From Pseudomonas saponiphila (GTDB lineage: Bacteria > Pseudomonadota > Gammaproteobacteria > Pseudomonadales > Pseudomonadaceae): a stretch of DNA of 64,000 bases. The notes below the pieces were generated by a model, which was given only the letters and a program-made list of their open reading frames with translations, was not told where the DNA came from and ran no database searches. Numbering within the stretch: the stretch's first letter is position 1; each line of letters opens with the position of its first letter. The translations under genes were made by a program, and so were the position numbers. Where the stretch lies: contig NZ_FNTJ01000001.1 of assembly GCF_900105185.1 (NCBI RefSeq), positions 1,847,501 through 1,911,500 of the forward strand. The letters are read 5' to 3'. Shown here piece after piece: positions 39,012 to 47,334 of the stretch.

Positions 39012-39046
39012 AAAGCCCGACAGCAGCCCTGTCGGGCTTTGTCGTT
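39012..39046 (+). terminator. Terminator downstream of pvdL
   Basis: The perfect 12-bp arms AAAGCCCGACAG / CTGTCGGGCTTT with a 5-base loop form a strong hairpin, followed by GTCGTTT. The T-run is weak, but the stem is very stable. It also lies just before the next gene, whose extended -10 (TGCTATAGT, 38993-39001) overlaps its upstream side, so the hairpin would form part of that gene's leader. Confidence 0.6.
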
Positions 39047-39070
39047 TCAGACAGTTCAAGGACCGGAACC

Positions 39071-40108
39071 ATGGCAGAACAGCTTTACTGGCACGACATC
39101 GAAGACACCCTGGGCAACTGGAGTGGCCTCGGCGTCGAGGTCGAACCGGGCGCCACGGACAAACCGCCGCTGTACCTGCGCACCGGCGCCAACGCTCGGA
39201 TCAGGTTGATGCACCACGACACACCGTTGTTCTGGGCCACCCTGGCCCGGGATTACGGCGGCGTGTGGCTGGTGCGCAACCCGCTGGCCGATGGCGCCGA
39301 ATGCCGGCTGCTGGCGCCCATCGATTCACCCACGGTCGAGCAGCACGCGGCGCTGGCGCCCGAGCAGCGGATCAAGGCCTGGAGCCGCTATTTCGTCAGC
39401 CGTCTGAGCGAAAGCGCCCGGCACTTTCTCACCCCCGGTTACTGGCTGGCCCAGGGCCTGCTGCCGGAGTCTCCCAGCACCGCCCGCGGCCTGGATAATT
39501 GGCGCTTCAACTCGCGGGACGACGCCCTGACCCACCTGCCCAACTGGCGACTGTACGGCGAGGATTTTCTCGACAACCTGCAACCCCAGACCCTGGAATG
39601 GATCGACTGGTGGCACGGCGGCGGCAAGCTCATCGGCCTGCACCGTGTCGACCCCGAGGCCGGGCGCTTGAAGTGGTGGCGCAAGAAGGCTCGGGAGGGC
39701 AGCCTGCCGCCGGTCTTGCTGTGGTACGTCGGCGGGCTGGCGTCCTATGTGGTGATCGATGGCCATTACCGCTTGCAGGCGGCCCTGGCGGAAAATCTTG
39801 CGCCCTCGTTCATCGTCCTCAGCGCCACCCGGGTGCGCGACTTCGCGCCAAGCCTGGAGCACCAGCAGCGGGTCATGGATTCACTGCGCAAGCGTGGCGA
39901 CTCGGTGTCGCGCAACCCGGCCCTGAGCACCGAGAACCTCAATCGGGTACTGATCCAGGCCTTCGATGACCGGCCGCATTACCACAGCGCCACCCAGGCC
40001 TGGGCCAGTCATGAAACGGAGGCGCAGTGGTGCGACGAAGTGCGTCAGTGCCTGAGTGGGCAGGGACTGGCGGATGAGGTGGAGGCGGTCATTGCCCGAC
40101 GTGGGTAA
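39071..40108 (+). CDS. Uncharacterised protein with ParB/sulfiredoxin-like motif, paralogue 1
   Basis: The 345-residue soluble protein has no signal peptide. It opens LYWHDIEDTLGNWSGLGVEV and carries WATLARDYGGVWLVRNPL and LAPIDSPTVEQ. The best-conserved stretch relative to its neighbour is GRLKWWRKKAREGSLPP, then LLWYVGGLASYVVIDGHYRL with DGHYRLQAA at 230-238. The order of a basic helix, a PP[VI]LL strand and an [IL]DGHxRxxAA turn resembles the ParB/Srx fold (ParB GERRxxA). That makes a nucleotide-binding or phosphotransfer enzyme possible. This is fold inference by eye; no function is known to me. It is not obviously part of pyoverdine synthesis although it follows pvdL. Confidence 0.7.
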   Translation: MAEQLYWHDIEDTLGNWSGLGVEVEPGATDKPPLYLRTGANARIRLMHHDTPLFWATLARDYGGVWLVRNPLADGAECRLLAPIDSPTVEQHAALAPEQRIKAWSRYFVSRLSESARHFLTPGYWLAQGLLPESPSTARGLDNWRFNSRDDALTHLPNWRLYGEDFLDNLQPQTLEWIDWWHGGGKLIGLHRVDPEAGRLKWWRKKAREGSLPPVLLWYVGGLASYVVIDGHYRLQAALAENLAPSFIVLSATRVRDFAPSLEHQQRVMDSLRKRGDSVSRNPALSTENLNRVLIQAFDDRPHYHSATQAWASHETEAQWCDEVRQCLSGQGLADEVEAVIARRG

Positions 40109-40118
40109 AGCGCTGGCC

Positions 40119-40147
40119 GCCTTCGCTGGCAAGCCAGCTCCTACAGG
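40119..40147. repeat. REP palindrome
   Basis: GCTGGCAAGCCAGC in its CCTTCGCTGGCAAGCCAGC context is a Pseudomonas REP core with the usual CTCCTAC tail. A degenerate second copy (GCGCCGGCAAGCCATC) follows at about 40152-40168. It lies between the two paralogues. Confidence 0.75.
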
Positions 40148-40223
40148 AGAAAGCGCCGGCAAGCCATCTGCTATAGTCGCGCCCGCCGCCGGGCCGGTCA
40201 TTGATCAAGGGTTAGGGACAATC

Positions 40224-41273
40224 GTGGAACAGATTTTCTGGCGTGATATCGAGGATTTGGCCGGCCACTGGAACGGCCTCGGCGTGGATGTCAAAGGTCC
40301 GGCCAGCGGCAAGCCCAACCTGTGCCTGCTCAGCGGCAACAACAAGCGCATGCAGTTGGTGTTGGGGGACCAGACCCTGCTCTGGGGCACCATGTCCCGC
40401 TGCCTCTATGGTGTGTGGCTGGTGCGCAATGACCTGCTGGAGCAACTGCCGCAGACCCTGGTGGGCCCCATCGATTCACCTCAGGTGGAACAACAGGCGC
40501 GCCTCGACCCGGCGCTGCGCCTCAAGGCCTGGAGCCGCCTCTTCGTCCAGCAATTGATGCAGCACCAGCCGGACTTCTTCTACCCCGGCTACTGGTTGGT
40601 GCGGGCCCTGCGTCCGGCGTCCCAGAAACCCATGCGACCCATGCTCAGCGGCACCGAAGCCTGGTACTTCAAGGGCGGTGAAGATGCCCAGAGCCACATG
40701 CCGCAGTGGGCGATCCATGGCCGCAATATCCTCGACAACCAACAGGCCGGTACGGCGCGCTGGGTCGAGCTGGGGGAGTACGGTGGCGCGGTGGTCGGCC
40801 TGCATGCCGTGGACCCGCATTCTGGGCGCTTGAAGTGGTGGCGCAAGAAAGCCCGCGAAGGCAGCTTGCCGCCGATCCTGCTGTGGTACGTCAGCGGCCT
40901 GAACTGCCACCTGATCCTCGATGGCCATTACCGCCTGCAGGCAGCCATCGATGAAAACCTGCCGCCGGAATTCCTGGTGCTCAGCTCGCCACGGCTGTAC
41001 CGCTATCGCCCCAACCCGCAAGAGCAGCAGAAGGTGCTGGGGGCGCTACAAGTGCAGGTCCAGCGCAACAAGCTGGAAACCGGGCGTTTCAACCAGTTGC
41101 TGATCAGCACCTTCGACGACCGGCCGTATCACGGCTTCGGCAGCCAGTCCTGGGCGGGGATTGCCTCGGAGCAGGTGTGGATCGACCAGGTCAGCGGCAT
41201 CCTCAAGGAACGCGGTGACCTGAGCGACCTTGAAGAAATCCTCGAACGCGAAGCCCCCGAAGAATACCGCTGA
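40224..41273 (+). CDS. Uncharacterised protein with ParB/sulfiredoxin-like motif, paralogue 2
   Basis: The 349-residue protein is a tandem paralogue of the preceding gene. Shared blocks are the opening IFWRDIEDLAGHWNGLGVDV, the GVWLVRNDLLEQ region, GPIDSPQVEQQARL, FFYPGYWLVRAL and the core GRLKWWRKKAREGSLPP plus LWYVSGLNCHLILDGHYRLQ, with DGHYRLQAA at 233-241. The C-terminal part is more diverged. It starts at GTG 40224, where the family alignment begins; an earlier frame to 40056 is unrelated. Its leader repeats TGCTATAGTCGC, like that of paralogue 1 (TGCTATAGTCCGC), suggesting the promoter was duplicated too. Function unknown. Confidence 0.7.
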   Translation: MEQIFWRDIEDLAGHWNGLGVDVKGPASGKPNLCLLSGNNKRMQLVLGDQTLLWGTMSRCLYGVWLVRNDLLEQLPQTLVGPIDSPQVEQQARLDPALRLKAWSRLFVQQLMQHQPDFFYPGYWLVRALRPASQKPMRPMLSGTEAWYFKGGEDAQSHMPQWAIHGRNILDNQQAGTARWVELGEYGGAVVGLHAVDPHSGRLKWWRKKAREGSLPPILLWYVSGLNCHLILDGHYRLQAAIDENLPPEFLVLSSPRLYRYRPNPQEQQKVLGALQVQVQRNKLETGRFNQLLISTFDDRPYHGFGSQSWAGIASEQVWIDQVSGILKERGDLSDLEEILEREAPEEYR

Positions 41274-41301
41274 GGCCCAGCCCTAAGGCGGACACGCCCT
41301 C

Positions 41302-41381
41302 TGTAGGAGCTGGCTTGCCAGCGAAGAGGTCCGCAAGCCATGCGCCAGCCTGACGGACGCTTTCGCCGGCAAGCCGGCTGA
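41302..41381. repeat. REP pair (BIME-like), copy A
   Basis: A head-to-head pair: GCTGGCTTGCCAGC at 41309-41322 and GCCGGCAAGCCGGC near 41366-41379. They are separated by a spacer containing CCGCAAGCCATGCGCCAGCC. A closely similar spacer occurs in the pair at 43011-43084. Confidence 0.75.
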
Positions 41382-41634
41382 AAGGTAGCTTGAGTGGTGT
41401 TTAGTCGCTTTCTTTTGTAAGGCATTTCCGAGAAACTGCGGGCCGCTTGAATGCGCCTGGTGGGCGGGCTAGGGTGCTGGAGCCATCGCCCAATCGATGG
41501 CTCGGATGTGCAAGTCCGAACTCTGCAAAGGCGCACAAGCGATCAGTACTGATTGATCGTTTTCATGTCCGCTGCGTTATGGCGGCCGTGCGTGGGAGAT
41601 CTTCGGATCTGCCGGGTGTCCTTGCAGACTCGGT

Positions 41635-41676
41635 CTTGCACACCTGCGTACGGCTGCCACCTTATTCGTGTGCAAG
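41635..41676 (+). promoter_or_regulatory. Stem-loop in the long leader of the DUF6124 gene
   Basis: CTTGCACAC (41635-41643) and GTGTGCAAG (41668-41676) form a perfect 9-bp stem with a 24-base loop, 28 bases before the RBS. The surrounding 443-base gap holds no gene, so the hairpin probably lies in the 5' leader. I recall similar sequence upstream of related Pseudomonas genes, but could not check this. Confidence 0.5.
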
Positions 41677-41716
41677 CGAACGGTGTCGGCTCCTTTTATC
41701 TGCAAGGAGTTTGACG

Positions 41717-42073
41717 ATGAAAAAGCTCGTCCCCGATCCCCCCACGTCCTATCGCGATCCCGCCCTCAAGGCCGCCAACGCCACCCTGCGCGTGGCCCTG
41801 GCCCGGCAACCGCAGGACCCCGCGCTGTTTCAGCTTGCGACCCAGGCCAACCCCGTTTCCCCCGACTCGCTGTTCAGCGTGCGCGAAGGCGTCAGCGCCG
41901 AAGAGGCCCTGGTGCATGTGGCGCTGCTGCTCAAATGCGCCGAGGAGGTGTGCGATGAAATCACCCAGCAGGGCAGCGGCCTGGAGCGCGGGCTGATCTG
42001 GTCCATGGTGCATTCGGTGGAGATGGCCCGCGCGGTGGTGGAGGCCTTGCTCGACGGCCAGCGCGGGCCTTGA
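41717..42073 (+). CDS. DUF6124/DUF3077-type small protein
   Basis: The 118-residue protein starts at the ATG at 41717 with AAGGAG seven bases upstream. It opens MKKLVPDPPTSYRDP and its core is LFSVREGVSAEEALVHVALL, then LKCAEEVCDEITQQG and LIWSMVHSVEMARAVVEALL. This matches the small alpha-helical family, common and multicopy in Pseudomonas, known as DUF3077 and now DUF6124; no activity is established. It forms a single-gene unit with a long leader containing a perfect stem-loop and its own terminator. Confidence 0.75.
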   Translation: MKKLVPDPPTSYRDPALKAANATLRVALARQPQDPALFQLATQANPVSPDSLFSVREGVSAEEALVHVALLLKCAEEVCDEITQQGSGLERGLIWSMVHSVEMARAVVEALLDGQRGP

Positions 42074-42107
42074 ATCCGGGCATTTCCTGATACGTTTTTG
42101 TCGCCCC

Positions 42108-42157
42108 GGTCCGATTGACTGAGCCTGGTTCACGGCACAGTCTGTCGGACCTTTTTT
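42108..42157 (+). terminator. Rho-independent terminator of the DUF6124 gene
   Basis: GGTCCGATTGACTG and CAGTCTGTCGGACC pair into a long stem (7 bp, a 2-base internal mismatch, then 5 bp) followed by T6. It starts 35 bases after the stop codon. Confidence 0.85.
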
Positions 42158-42182
42158 GTCATTTCCCCGCAGGAGCTACCCC

Positions 42183-42995
42183 ATGCCTTTCGCAACCATC
42201 GATGGACAACCGCTGCACTACCTTGACCAGGGCCAGGGGCCCGTGGTGTTCCTGGCCGGTAGTTATTTGTGGGACACCGGCATGTGGGCGCCGCAGATCG
42301 AGGCGTTGTCGGCGCAGTACCGGGTGATTGCTGTGGATCTGTGGGGCCATGGCCAGTCCGGGGCGTTGCCGGTAGGCACCGCGTCGCTGGACGATGTGGC
42401 ACGGCAGATGCTGGCCTTGCTCGACCATTTGCAGATCGAGCGCGTCACGCTGGTGGGCTTGTCGGTGGGTGGCATGTGGGGCGCTCGTCTGGCCCTGGCG
42501 GCGCCGCAGCGCATCGACGGCCTGGTGCTGATGGACACCTACCTGGGGGCCGAACCGGAGCCGACCCGGCAGTATTACCTTTCCCTGTTCCAGCAGATCG
42601 AGCATGCCGGGGGGATCTCCGAGCAACTGCTGGATATCGTGGTGCCGATCTTCTTCCGTCAGGGTATCGATCGGCAGTCGGCGCTGTATCAGGATTTTCG
42701 TGCCAGCCTCGCCGCACTGCCGACCGAGCGCCTGCGCCAGAGCGTGATCCCCATGGGACGCATCACCTTCAGCCGGGCGGATGTGCTGGATCAGCTGCCG
42801 CACCTGGATGGGCGCAACACCTTGCTGCTCTGTGGCGACCAGGACCAGCCGCGGCCGCTTGCTGAAACCATCGAAATGGCCGAGCGCATTGGCTGCCCTT
42901 ATCAGCGAGTGCCCGAGGCGGGGCATATTTCCAGCCTTGAAAACCCGCAGTTCGTGACCCGGGTCCTGTTGGCGTTTTTACAGCGCGACGCTTGA
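42183..42995 (+). CDS. Alpha/beta-fold hydrolase
   Basis: The 270-residue hydrolase has the nucleophile elbow VGLSVGGMW with Ser94, the oxyanion region PVVFLAGSYLWDTGMWAPQI and the late GHISSLENPQ with catalytic His248. The acid is probably the Asp in LLLCGDQDQPRPLA. This is the standard layout of esterases, lactonases and peroxidases of the alpha/beta-hydrolase superfamily; the substrate is unknown. An AGGAG RBS precedes the ATG at 42183. It is not a PvdG-type thioesterase by motif. It stands alone between a terminator and a REP pair. Confidence 0.85.
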   Translation: MPFATIDGQPLHYLDQGQGPVVFLAGSYLWDTGMWAPQIEALSAQYRVIAVDLWGHGQSGALPVGTASLDDVARQMLALLDHLQIERVTLVGLSVGGMWGARLALAAPQRIDGLVLMDTYLGAEPEPTRQYYLSLFQQIEHAGGISEQLLDIVVPIFFRQGIDRQSALYQDFRASLAALPTERLRQSVIPMGRITFSRADVLDQLPHLDGRNTLLLCGDQDQPRPLAETIEMAERIGCPYQRVPEAGHISSLENPQFVTRVLLAFLQRDA

Positions 42996-43010
42996 AGCCC
43001 GATTTTTCTG

Positions 43011-43084
43011 CCGCAGGAACTGGCTTGCCGGCCAAAAGGCCCGCAAGCCATGCGCCAGGCTGACGGAGGCCGTCGCCAGCGAAC
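43011..43084. repeat. REP pair (BIME-like), copy B
   Basis: A degraded REP (GCAGGAACTGGCTTGCCGGC) and an inverted half (GTCGCCAGCGAA) flank a spacer CCGCAAGCCATGCGCCAGGC. This differs by one base over 20 from the spacer in copy A at about 41332, and downstream flanks are also similar. The two copies look like one dispersed element. Confidence 0.65.
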
Positions 43085-43118
43085 ACACTAAAAGGTCGCT
43101 GGAATGGAGTGACGGTGT

Positions 43119-46100
43119 TCAGCTTGAAATCTGTTCTTCCAGAGGGTTCAGTTGCGCCAGAAATGCAGCCGCGCCCATTCTTTTCAAGGGGTATTTGCCA
43201 CGGCTCACGGCTTCGAAATACCGCAGCGACCCCCAGAGTTTAAAATCGCCCACCAGATAGACCCGACGTTTGGCCCGGGTGAGTGCAACATTCAGCAGAT
43301 TGGGTTTGGATGCGGCCCACTGCGCAGCTCCTGCATGATCAAGGTCGGCCCCCAGCAGCATGAAGACGGTGTCTTGTTCCTTACCCTGGAAGGTATGCAC
43401 GGTGCCGATGGAGGATTTCAACCATTGCTTCAATTCCCCCGAGGGCAATTTCGGACGATGGTTGGGGCTGGCCCAAGCAGCTGCGCGTATGGCTTTTTGC
43501 AGGGCCAGGCGCACCGCCTTGAACGGTGAAATCACGTATAGCTGCGGCAGTTCTCCGTCGCGCAAGTAGAGTTGCCCGATAAGGTGGACCATGAACTCGA
43601 TCTGTTTAGGCACGACTTGTTTGTGTTCGACATGGCCAGGGATGTCGACCCAGCAACTGGAGCTGTAGACCGGGGCGCCCTGTTCGGCATGGGCACTGGG
43701 CAGACCAAAGACCATCTTGTTGCCGTAGGCGATTTGATTCGACAGGCTGAACATGGGTTCGATGCAGCGTCTGTGGACCCTCAAGGGGCTGCCGATCCAC
43801 AGTTCTTCGTCGGTATCGTTCCTGAAAACGCTTCCATAGCGATTGTTCTGGTCCGCCAGGCTCTGCACCGACACGCGATTGGGGGCGAAGGCTTGGTTGG
43901 CGGTGTGTACTGACAGCTGGCCGAGTGCCTTGACCAGGCGTTGCGGCAGGGTGAAGACCGGTTCGATTTGCAGAGGATCGCCCACGATCATGGCTCGTTT
44001 AGCCCGCCACAATGCGCCGACGGCTGCCTGAGGCACGGCTTGTCCCGCTTCGTCGATGTACAGCCACCCCAGCGAGCCGGCGCCCATTCCGCGGAACTGG
44101 TTGGCAAAGGAGGCAAAAGTACTTGAAACCACCGGTATCACCATGAACAGACTTTGCCAGAGCACCTGTGTGAGTCGTTCATCCTCGGGCGTCTTGTTGC
44201 TCAGCAATAGGCTGATGGCGGCGAGGTTGGCGCTAAAACCCTTGCCGTTCGAGCCCGAGGGGGCGACCTCGGCAAGCCAGGCTTCATGCAGGGTCAACGC
44301 CGCGGCGAATAACGTCGAACGCAAGTGATTGAGTGCAGCATCGTGCCAAAGCCCGTTTATCTGGAAGTCGCGGTCTTCCAGTTCACTCAGATGACTTGGC
44401 AAGTTCGGACGACCCAGACGGGTGGCGAAATCATCCAGGGATTGGCACTTGCCTTGCCACTGCGTTCTACGCGTATCGAGTTCGCTCTCACAGAACGGCA
44501 ATGAGGTTTGTGCCTCTTCGAGCTTCGGTATCAGGCTATTGCTGAGTAGGCCTTGCGTACTGTTGATCTCTTCATGCGCCTGACGCTGCAACCGGGCATT
44601 TTCCTGTTGTTCACCCCGATGGGCCCTAGCTGCTGGCGTGTTGAACAAGCGCTTCCACCATGTTGGGCGACTGCGATCTATCAGGCGTTCCAGTTCCTGA
44701 AGGCTGCTCAGATGTTGCTTGGACGCTTGAAGTTTCTGCTGGTGTTGCTCCAGTGACTGCTGGGCGGATGCCCTGAGCTGTTCGGCCTGATGGAAGGCCT
44801 GTTGTTGAAGGCCCAGGAAGCTGTGCTCGTCGGTAGCCGACATCTCACTCAGCAGGCTGGCATAACGGGCCCGTTCCTCCAGCGCTTTGTTGACAGCCTC
44901 ATCGGCTTTTTTGAATGCCGCGCGGGCCTCCTTGAAGCTGGGCCCTTTGTATTCATCCACCCATTGACGAATCGTCAGTGGTTTATGGGGGGCGGTGGAA
45001 TCTACCGGGTTGAAGAATATGCGTTCCTGCAAGGCTTTACGGTTGCCACTGTTGCCCAGTGCGGCGCAGATCAGTCCCCAGGGTTTATCCTCATCGGACA
45101 GTTCGCTGATGCTGCCATCACTGTTCTGTGCGGCAATTTTATGGGCAACCGGTTGCAGGTACTGAACGTTGCTCCAGCCTTTTCCCAGCGACTTGCGTTT
45201 GGGCAAGTCTCGGGAAATGTTTTCTACGGCGGCATTGTTGTAGGAGGCCACCACCATTTCATAGCCGGTCAACTCGGGTTTGAGCGCGCGGAGGGTGAAG
45301 GTATTTGCCATGCCCTTGAAGGTGACCTGAGGCTTTTTTCCGCCAACGAATGCATCCGCTGCGTCGCTGTATCCCGCCAGGACCCGGGCTCGACGCACAA
45401 TGTTCTCTGCGAACATGTCACGCAATAAAGTCGTTTTACCGGTCCCCGGCGGGCCGTTGACGGTGAACACGCCACTGTCTTCCAACGTGCCAAGTGCGCT
45501 GTTGATTGCGAACTGTTGCATCAGGCTCATAGCATGGCCCGGTTCATCCGGCCAGTGCCCAGGGTTGATGCATTGCGGTTGCAAGGCCTGATAGAGGGCC
45601 TTGCGTCCATTCTCGGTATACAGGTCAATTCGTTTGCTTGGATCGGCTTCAGCCAGGTACTGCAACAGAGCCGGGGGCTGTTCCCCACGCTGCAAGCTGG
45701 CGATCGCACGCTCGATATCTTTTATGAAAAAGCTGTTGAGTATGTCGATCTCGGTATCGGTTTCTTCTTCGTCCTCGACTTTCGCGACCTGTGCTGCTGA
45801 AGGTTGGGTGAGCGGCTTTTCGACCTTGGGCTGAGTCAGTACCTGAAGCAGCGCAACAGGGGCGCGGCCGTCCTGGTCCGGGGTAAAACGGGCCCAGTTG
45901 CACAGCAGTTGATGCAGATACATGACCTCGTCGGCCGTCAAGGCCGGGTCATCATTTTGCTGGCGCTGTCCATGGAAGTTGTGCAGCAGTTTTGCCAACT
46001 GCTCCTTGGCTTCCTCGAAGGCTTGGTGGCCCAGGGCATCAAGCCCCTTGGTGATTGTTTGCCCCAACGCCCAAGGCGCGGTGGACAGTGAGAGGGCATC

Positions 46101-46472
46101 GAGTTGAGGAACCGCTTGAGCATTGAGCTTGATCTTGGCGAAGCAGGTCAGCCCTTCAAGCTCCACCCGTTCCTGTTCTTCGTAGAACGTGTTTTCGTCG
46201 ATTGAGCAGGCGGCCAGGTGCGGTTCGCAAAGGGTGGCAATGACGGAGGCGTCAAAAACCCCGATATAGAGATTGAAGCCTGTGATTTTTAGGTCATCGG
46301 GTATGGAAAAAGTGCGCCAATGACTGTGCTGGATATCTTCCCGCGAGAGCCATCGGGTCTCCCATTTTTTAAAGTCCTCGACATATTTCTCAAGGGCATA
46401 GGGTAAAAAGAATTCCACCTTATGCCAGTAGTCGAGAATCTCTAGAAGCCTGGCTTGTCCTTGAGCTGTCAA
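43119..46472 (-). CDS. Large SF1 (UPF1/Dna2-like) helicase, possible defence or repair protein
   Basis: The 1,117-residue protein has an N-terminal region of about 310 residues without recognised domain. The SF1 helicase core follows: Walker A VNGPPGTGKTTLLRDMF near 338-350, Walker B LYIDEAGQAVPQAAVG near 803, IVGDPLQIEPV, and the C-terminal motifs GTVHTFQGKEQDTVF near 1020 and NVALTRAKRRVYLVGD near 1060. Between the motifs, at about 490-640, lies a long charged coiled coil. The start TTG at 46472 has AGGGA eight bases upstream. GC content is visibly lower than in its neighbours, there is no partner gene, and REP elements lie beyond its 3' end. I infer horizontal acquisition. DNA or RNA as substrate is undecided. 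Confidence 0.82.
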   Translation of the reverse strand: MTAQGQARLLEILDYWHKVEFFLPYALEKYVEDFKKWETRWLSREDIQHSHWRTFSIPDDLKITGFNLYIGVFDASVIATLCEPHLAACSIDENTFYEEQERVELEGLTCFAKIKLNAQAVPQLDALSLSTAPWALGQTITKGLDALGHQAFEEAKEQLAKLLHNFHGQRQQNDDPALTADEVMYLHQLLCNWARFTPDQDGRAPVALLQVLTQPKVEKPLTQPSAAQVAKVEDEEETDTEIDILNSFFIKDIERAIASLQRGEQPPALLQYLAEADPSKRIDLYTENGRKALYQALQPQCINPGHWPDEPGHAMSLMQQFAINSALGTLEDSGVFTVNGPPGTGKTTLLRDMFAENIVRRARVLAGYSDAADAFVGGKKPQVTFKGMANTFTLRALKPELTGYEMVVASYNNAAVENISRDLPKRKSLGKGWSNVQYLQPVAHKIAAQNSDGSISELSDEDKPWGLICAALGNSGNRKALQERIFFNPVDSTAPHKPLTIRQWVDEYKGPSFKEARAAFKKADEAVNKALEERARYASLLSEMSATDEHSFLGLQQQAFHQAEQLRASAQQSLEQHQQKLQASKQHLSSLQELERLIDRSRPTWWKRLFNTPAARAHRGEQQENARLQRQAHEEINSTQGLLSNSLIPKLEEAQTSLPFCESELDTRRTQWQGKCQSLDDFATRLGRPNLPSHLSELEDRDFQINGLWHDAALNHLRSTLFAAALTLHEAWLAEVAPSGSNGKGFSANLAAISLLLSNKTPEDERLTQVLWQSLFMVIPVVSSTFASFANQFRGMGAGSLGWLYIDEAGQAVPQAAVGALWRAKRAMIVGDPLQIEPVFTLPQRLVKALGQLSVHTANQAFAPNRVSVQSLADQNNRYGSVFRNDTDEELWIGSPLRVHRRCIEPMFSLSNQIAYGNKMVFGLPSAHAEQGAPVYSSSCWVDIPGHVEHKQVVPKQIEFMVHLIGQLYLRDGELPQLYVISPFKAVRLALQKAIRAAAWASPNHRPKLPSGELKQWLKSSIGTVHTFQGKEQDTVFMLLGADLDHAGAAQWAASKPNLLNVALTRAKRRVYLVGDFKLWGSLRYFEAVSRGKYPLKRMGAAAFLAQLNPLEEQISS

Positions 46473-46566
46473 AGCGTTACATCCCTGTCAGTGTAAAAAA
46501 GACCGTAGTGTAACGCTGTCGACAAGGCTAAAGGCCATTACTGGTTCAGGGATGGGTGCATCTCGC

Positions 46567-47334
46567 TTATTTCGGACCGAGAATCTGCGTCAGTTTGCCC
46601 GGGGCCGGGGCGCCCTGCTGCTGTTGCAAGTCGCCCTTGTCGTCGAGGTAGAAGATCGCCGGGGTGGCCGACAGCTCCAGCTCTTCCATCAGCTTCATGT
46701 TGGCGTCGAGCTTGGCTTGCACCGCTGCTGGAATACTCGCCAGCGGCTTCAGGCTGCTGCCCTTGCCGGCTTTTTCATGCTCTTGCAGGGCCTGTTGCGG
46801 GTCCTTGGCGGCCAGCAGGGCGGCGGATTTGCCCGGGCTGTCTTCGCGGATGATGCCCACCAGGATGTGCCGCAGCTGCACCTTGCCGGCGTTCACCCAG
46901 GGCCGGGCCTGTTCCCAGAACATGTTGCAGTAGGGGCAGTTGGGATCGCTGAACAGGTAGACGATGCGCGGCGCGTCGGCCTTGCCGTCGGCGATCCAGT
47001 GGCTCTTGTCCAGCTTGTTCCAGACTTCCTTGGCCATCGGTGCGTAAACCAGCTTTTGCAGCGGTTCGGCGCTCAGGTCCTTGCCCTCGGCGTCGTACAG
47101 GTTGCCCAGCAGCACGTGCTTGCCGTCCGGCGTCAGGTACAGGGTCATGCCACGGTTCTGGTACTGCGCGGCGTAGCCCTTGAGGCCGTCCGGGGCGTCG
47201 AAGCGGCCGATGATCTTGGCGCCCTTTTCCTCGATCTTGCGGATCGGCGCGGGCAGTTCTTCGGCTTGCAGCAACGGCGCGTTGAGCAGGGCTGCGCCCA
47301 AGGACAGGCTCAGCAGGTGGCGGATGAAGGGCAT
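46567..47334 (-). CDS. dsbG: Thiol:disulfide interchange protein DsbG-like
   Basis: The 255-residue periplasmic protein has a signal peptide (MPFIRHLLSLSLGAALLNAP, cleavage after QAEE), an N-terminal dimerisation domain (ELPAPIRKIEEKGAKIIGRF; MTLYLTPDGKHVLLGNLYD) and a thioredoxin domain with the active site FSDPNCPYCNMF near residues 131-134 and cis-Pro in ELSATPAIFYLD. DsbC/DsbG proteins isomerise wrong disulfides or rescue sulfenylated Cys. The ATG at 47334 overlaps the 3' end of the upstream tlpA-like gene by 25 bases. It is the last gene of the dsbD operon, which supplies its electrons. Confidence 0.9.
   Translation of the reverse strand: MPFIRHLLSLSLGAALLNAPLLQAEELPAPIRKIEEKGAKIIGRFDAPDGLKGYAAQYQNRGMTLYLTPDGKHVLLGNLYDAEGKDLSAEPLQKLVYAPMAKEVWNKLDKSHWIADGKADAPRIVYLFSDPNCPYCNMFWEQARPWVNAGKVQLRHILVGIIREDSPGKSAALLAAKDPQQALQEHEKAGKGSSLKPLASIPAAVQAKLDANMKLMEELELSATPAIFYLDDKGDLQQQQGAPAPGKLTQILGPK

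Noticed and set aside
42183..42995. PvdG-type thioesterase
   Set aside because: It has the general alpha/beta-hydrolase layout but lacks the type II thioesterase GHSxG/GxH spacing; its elbow is GLSVGG.
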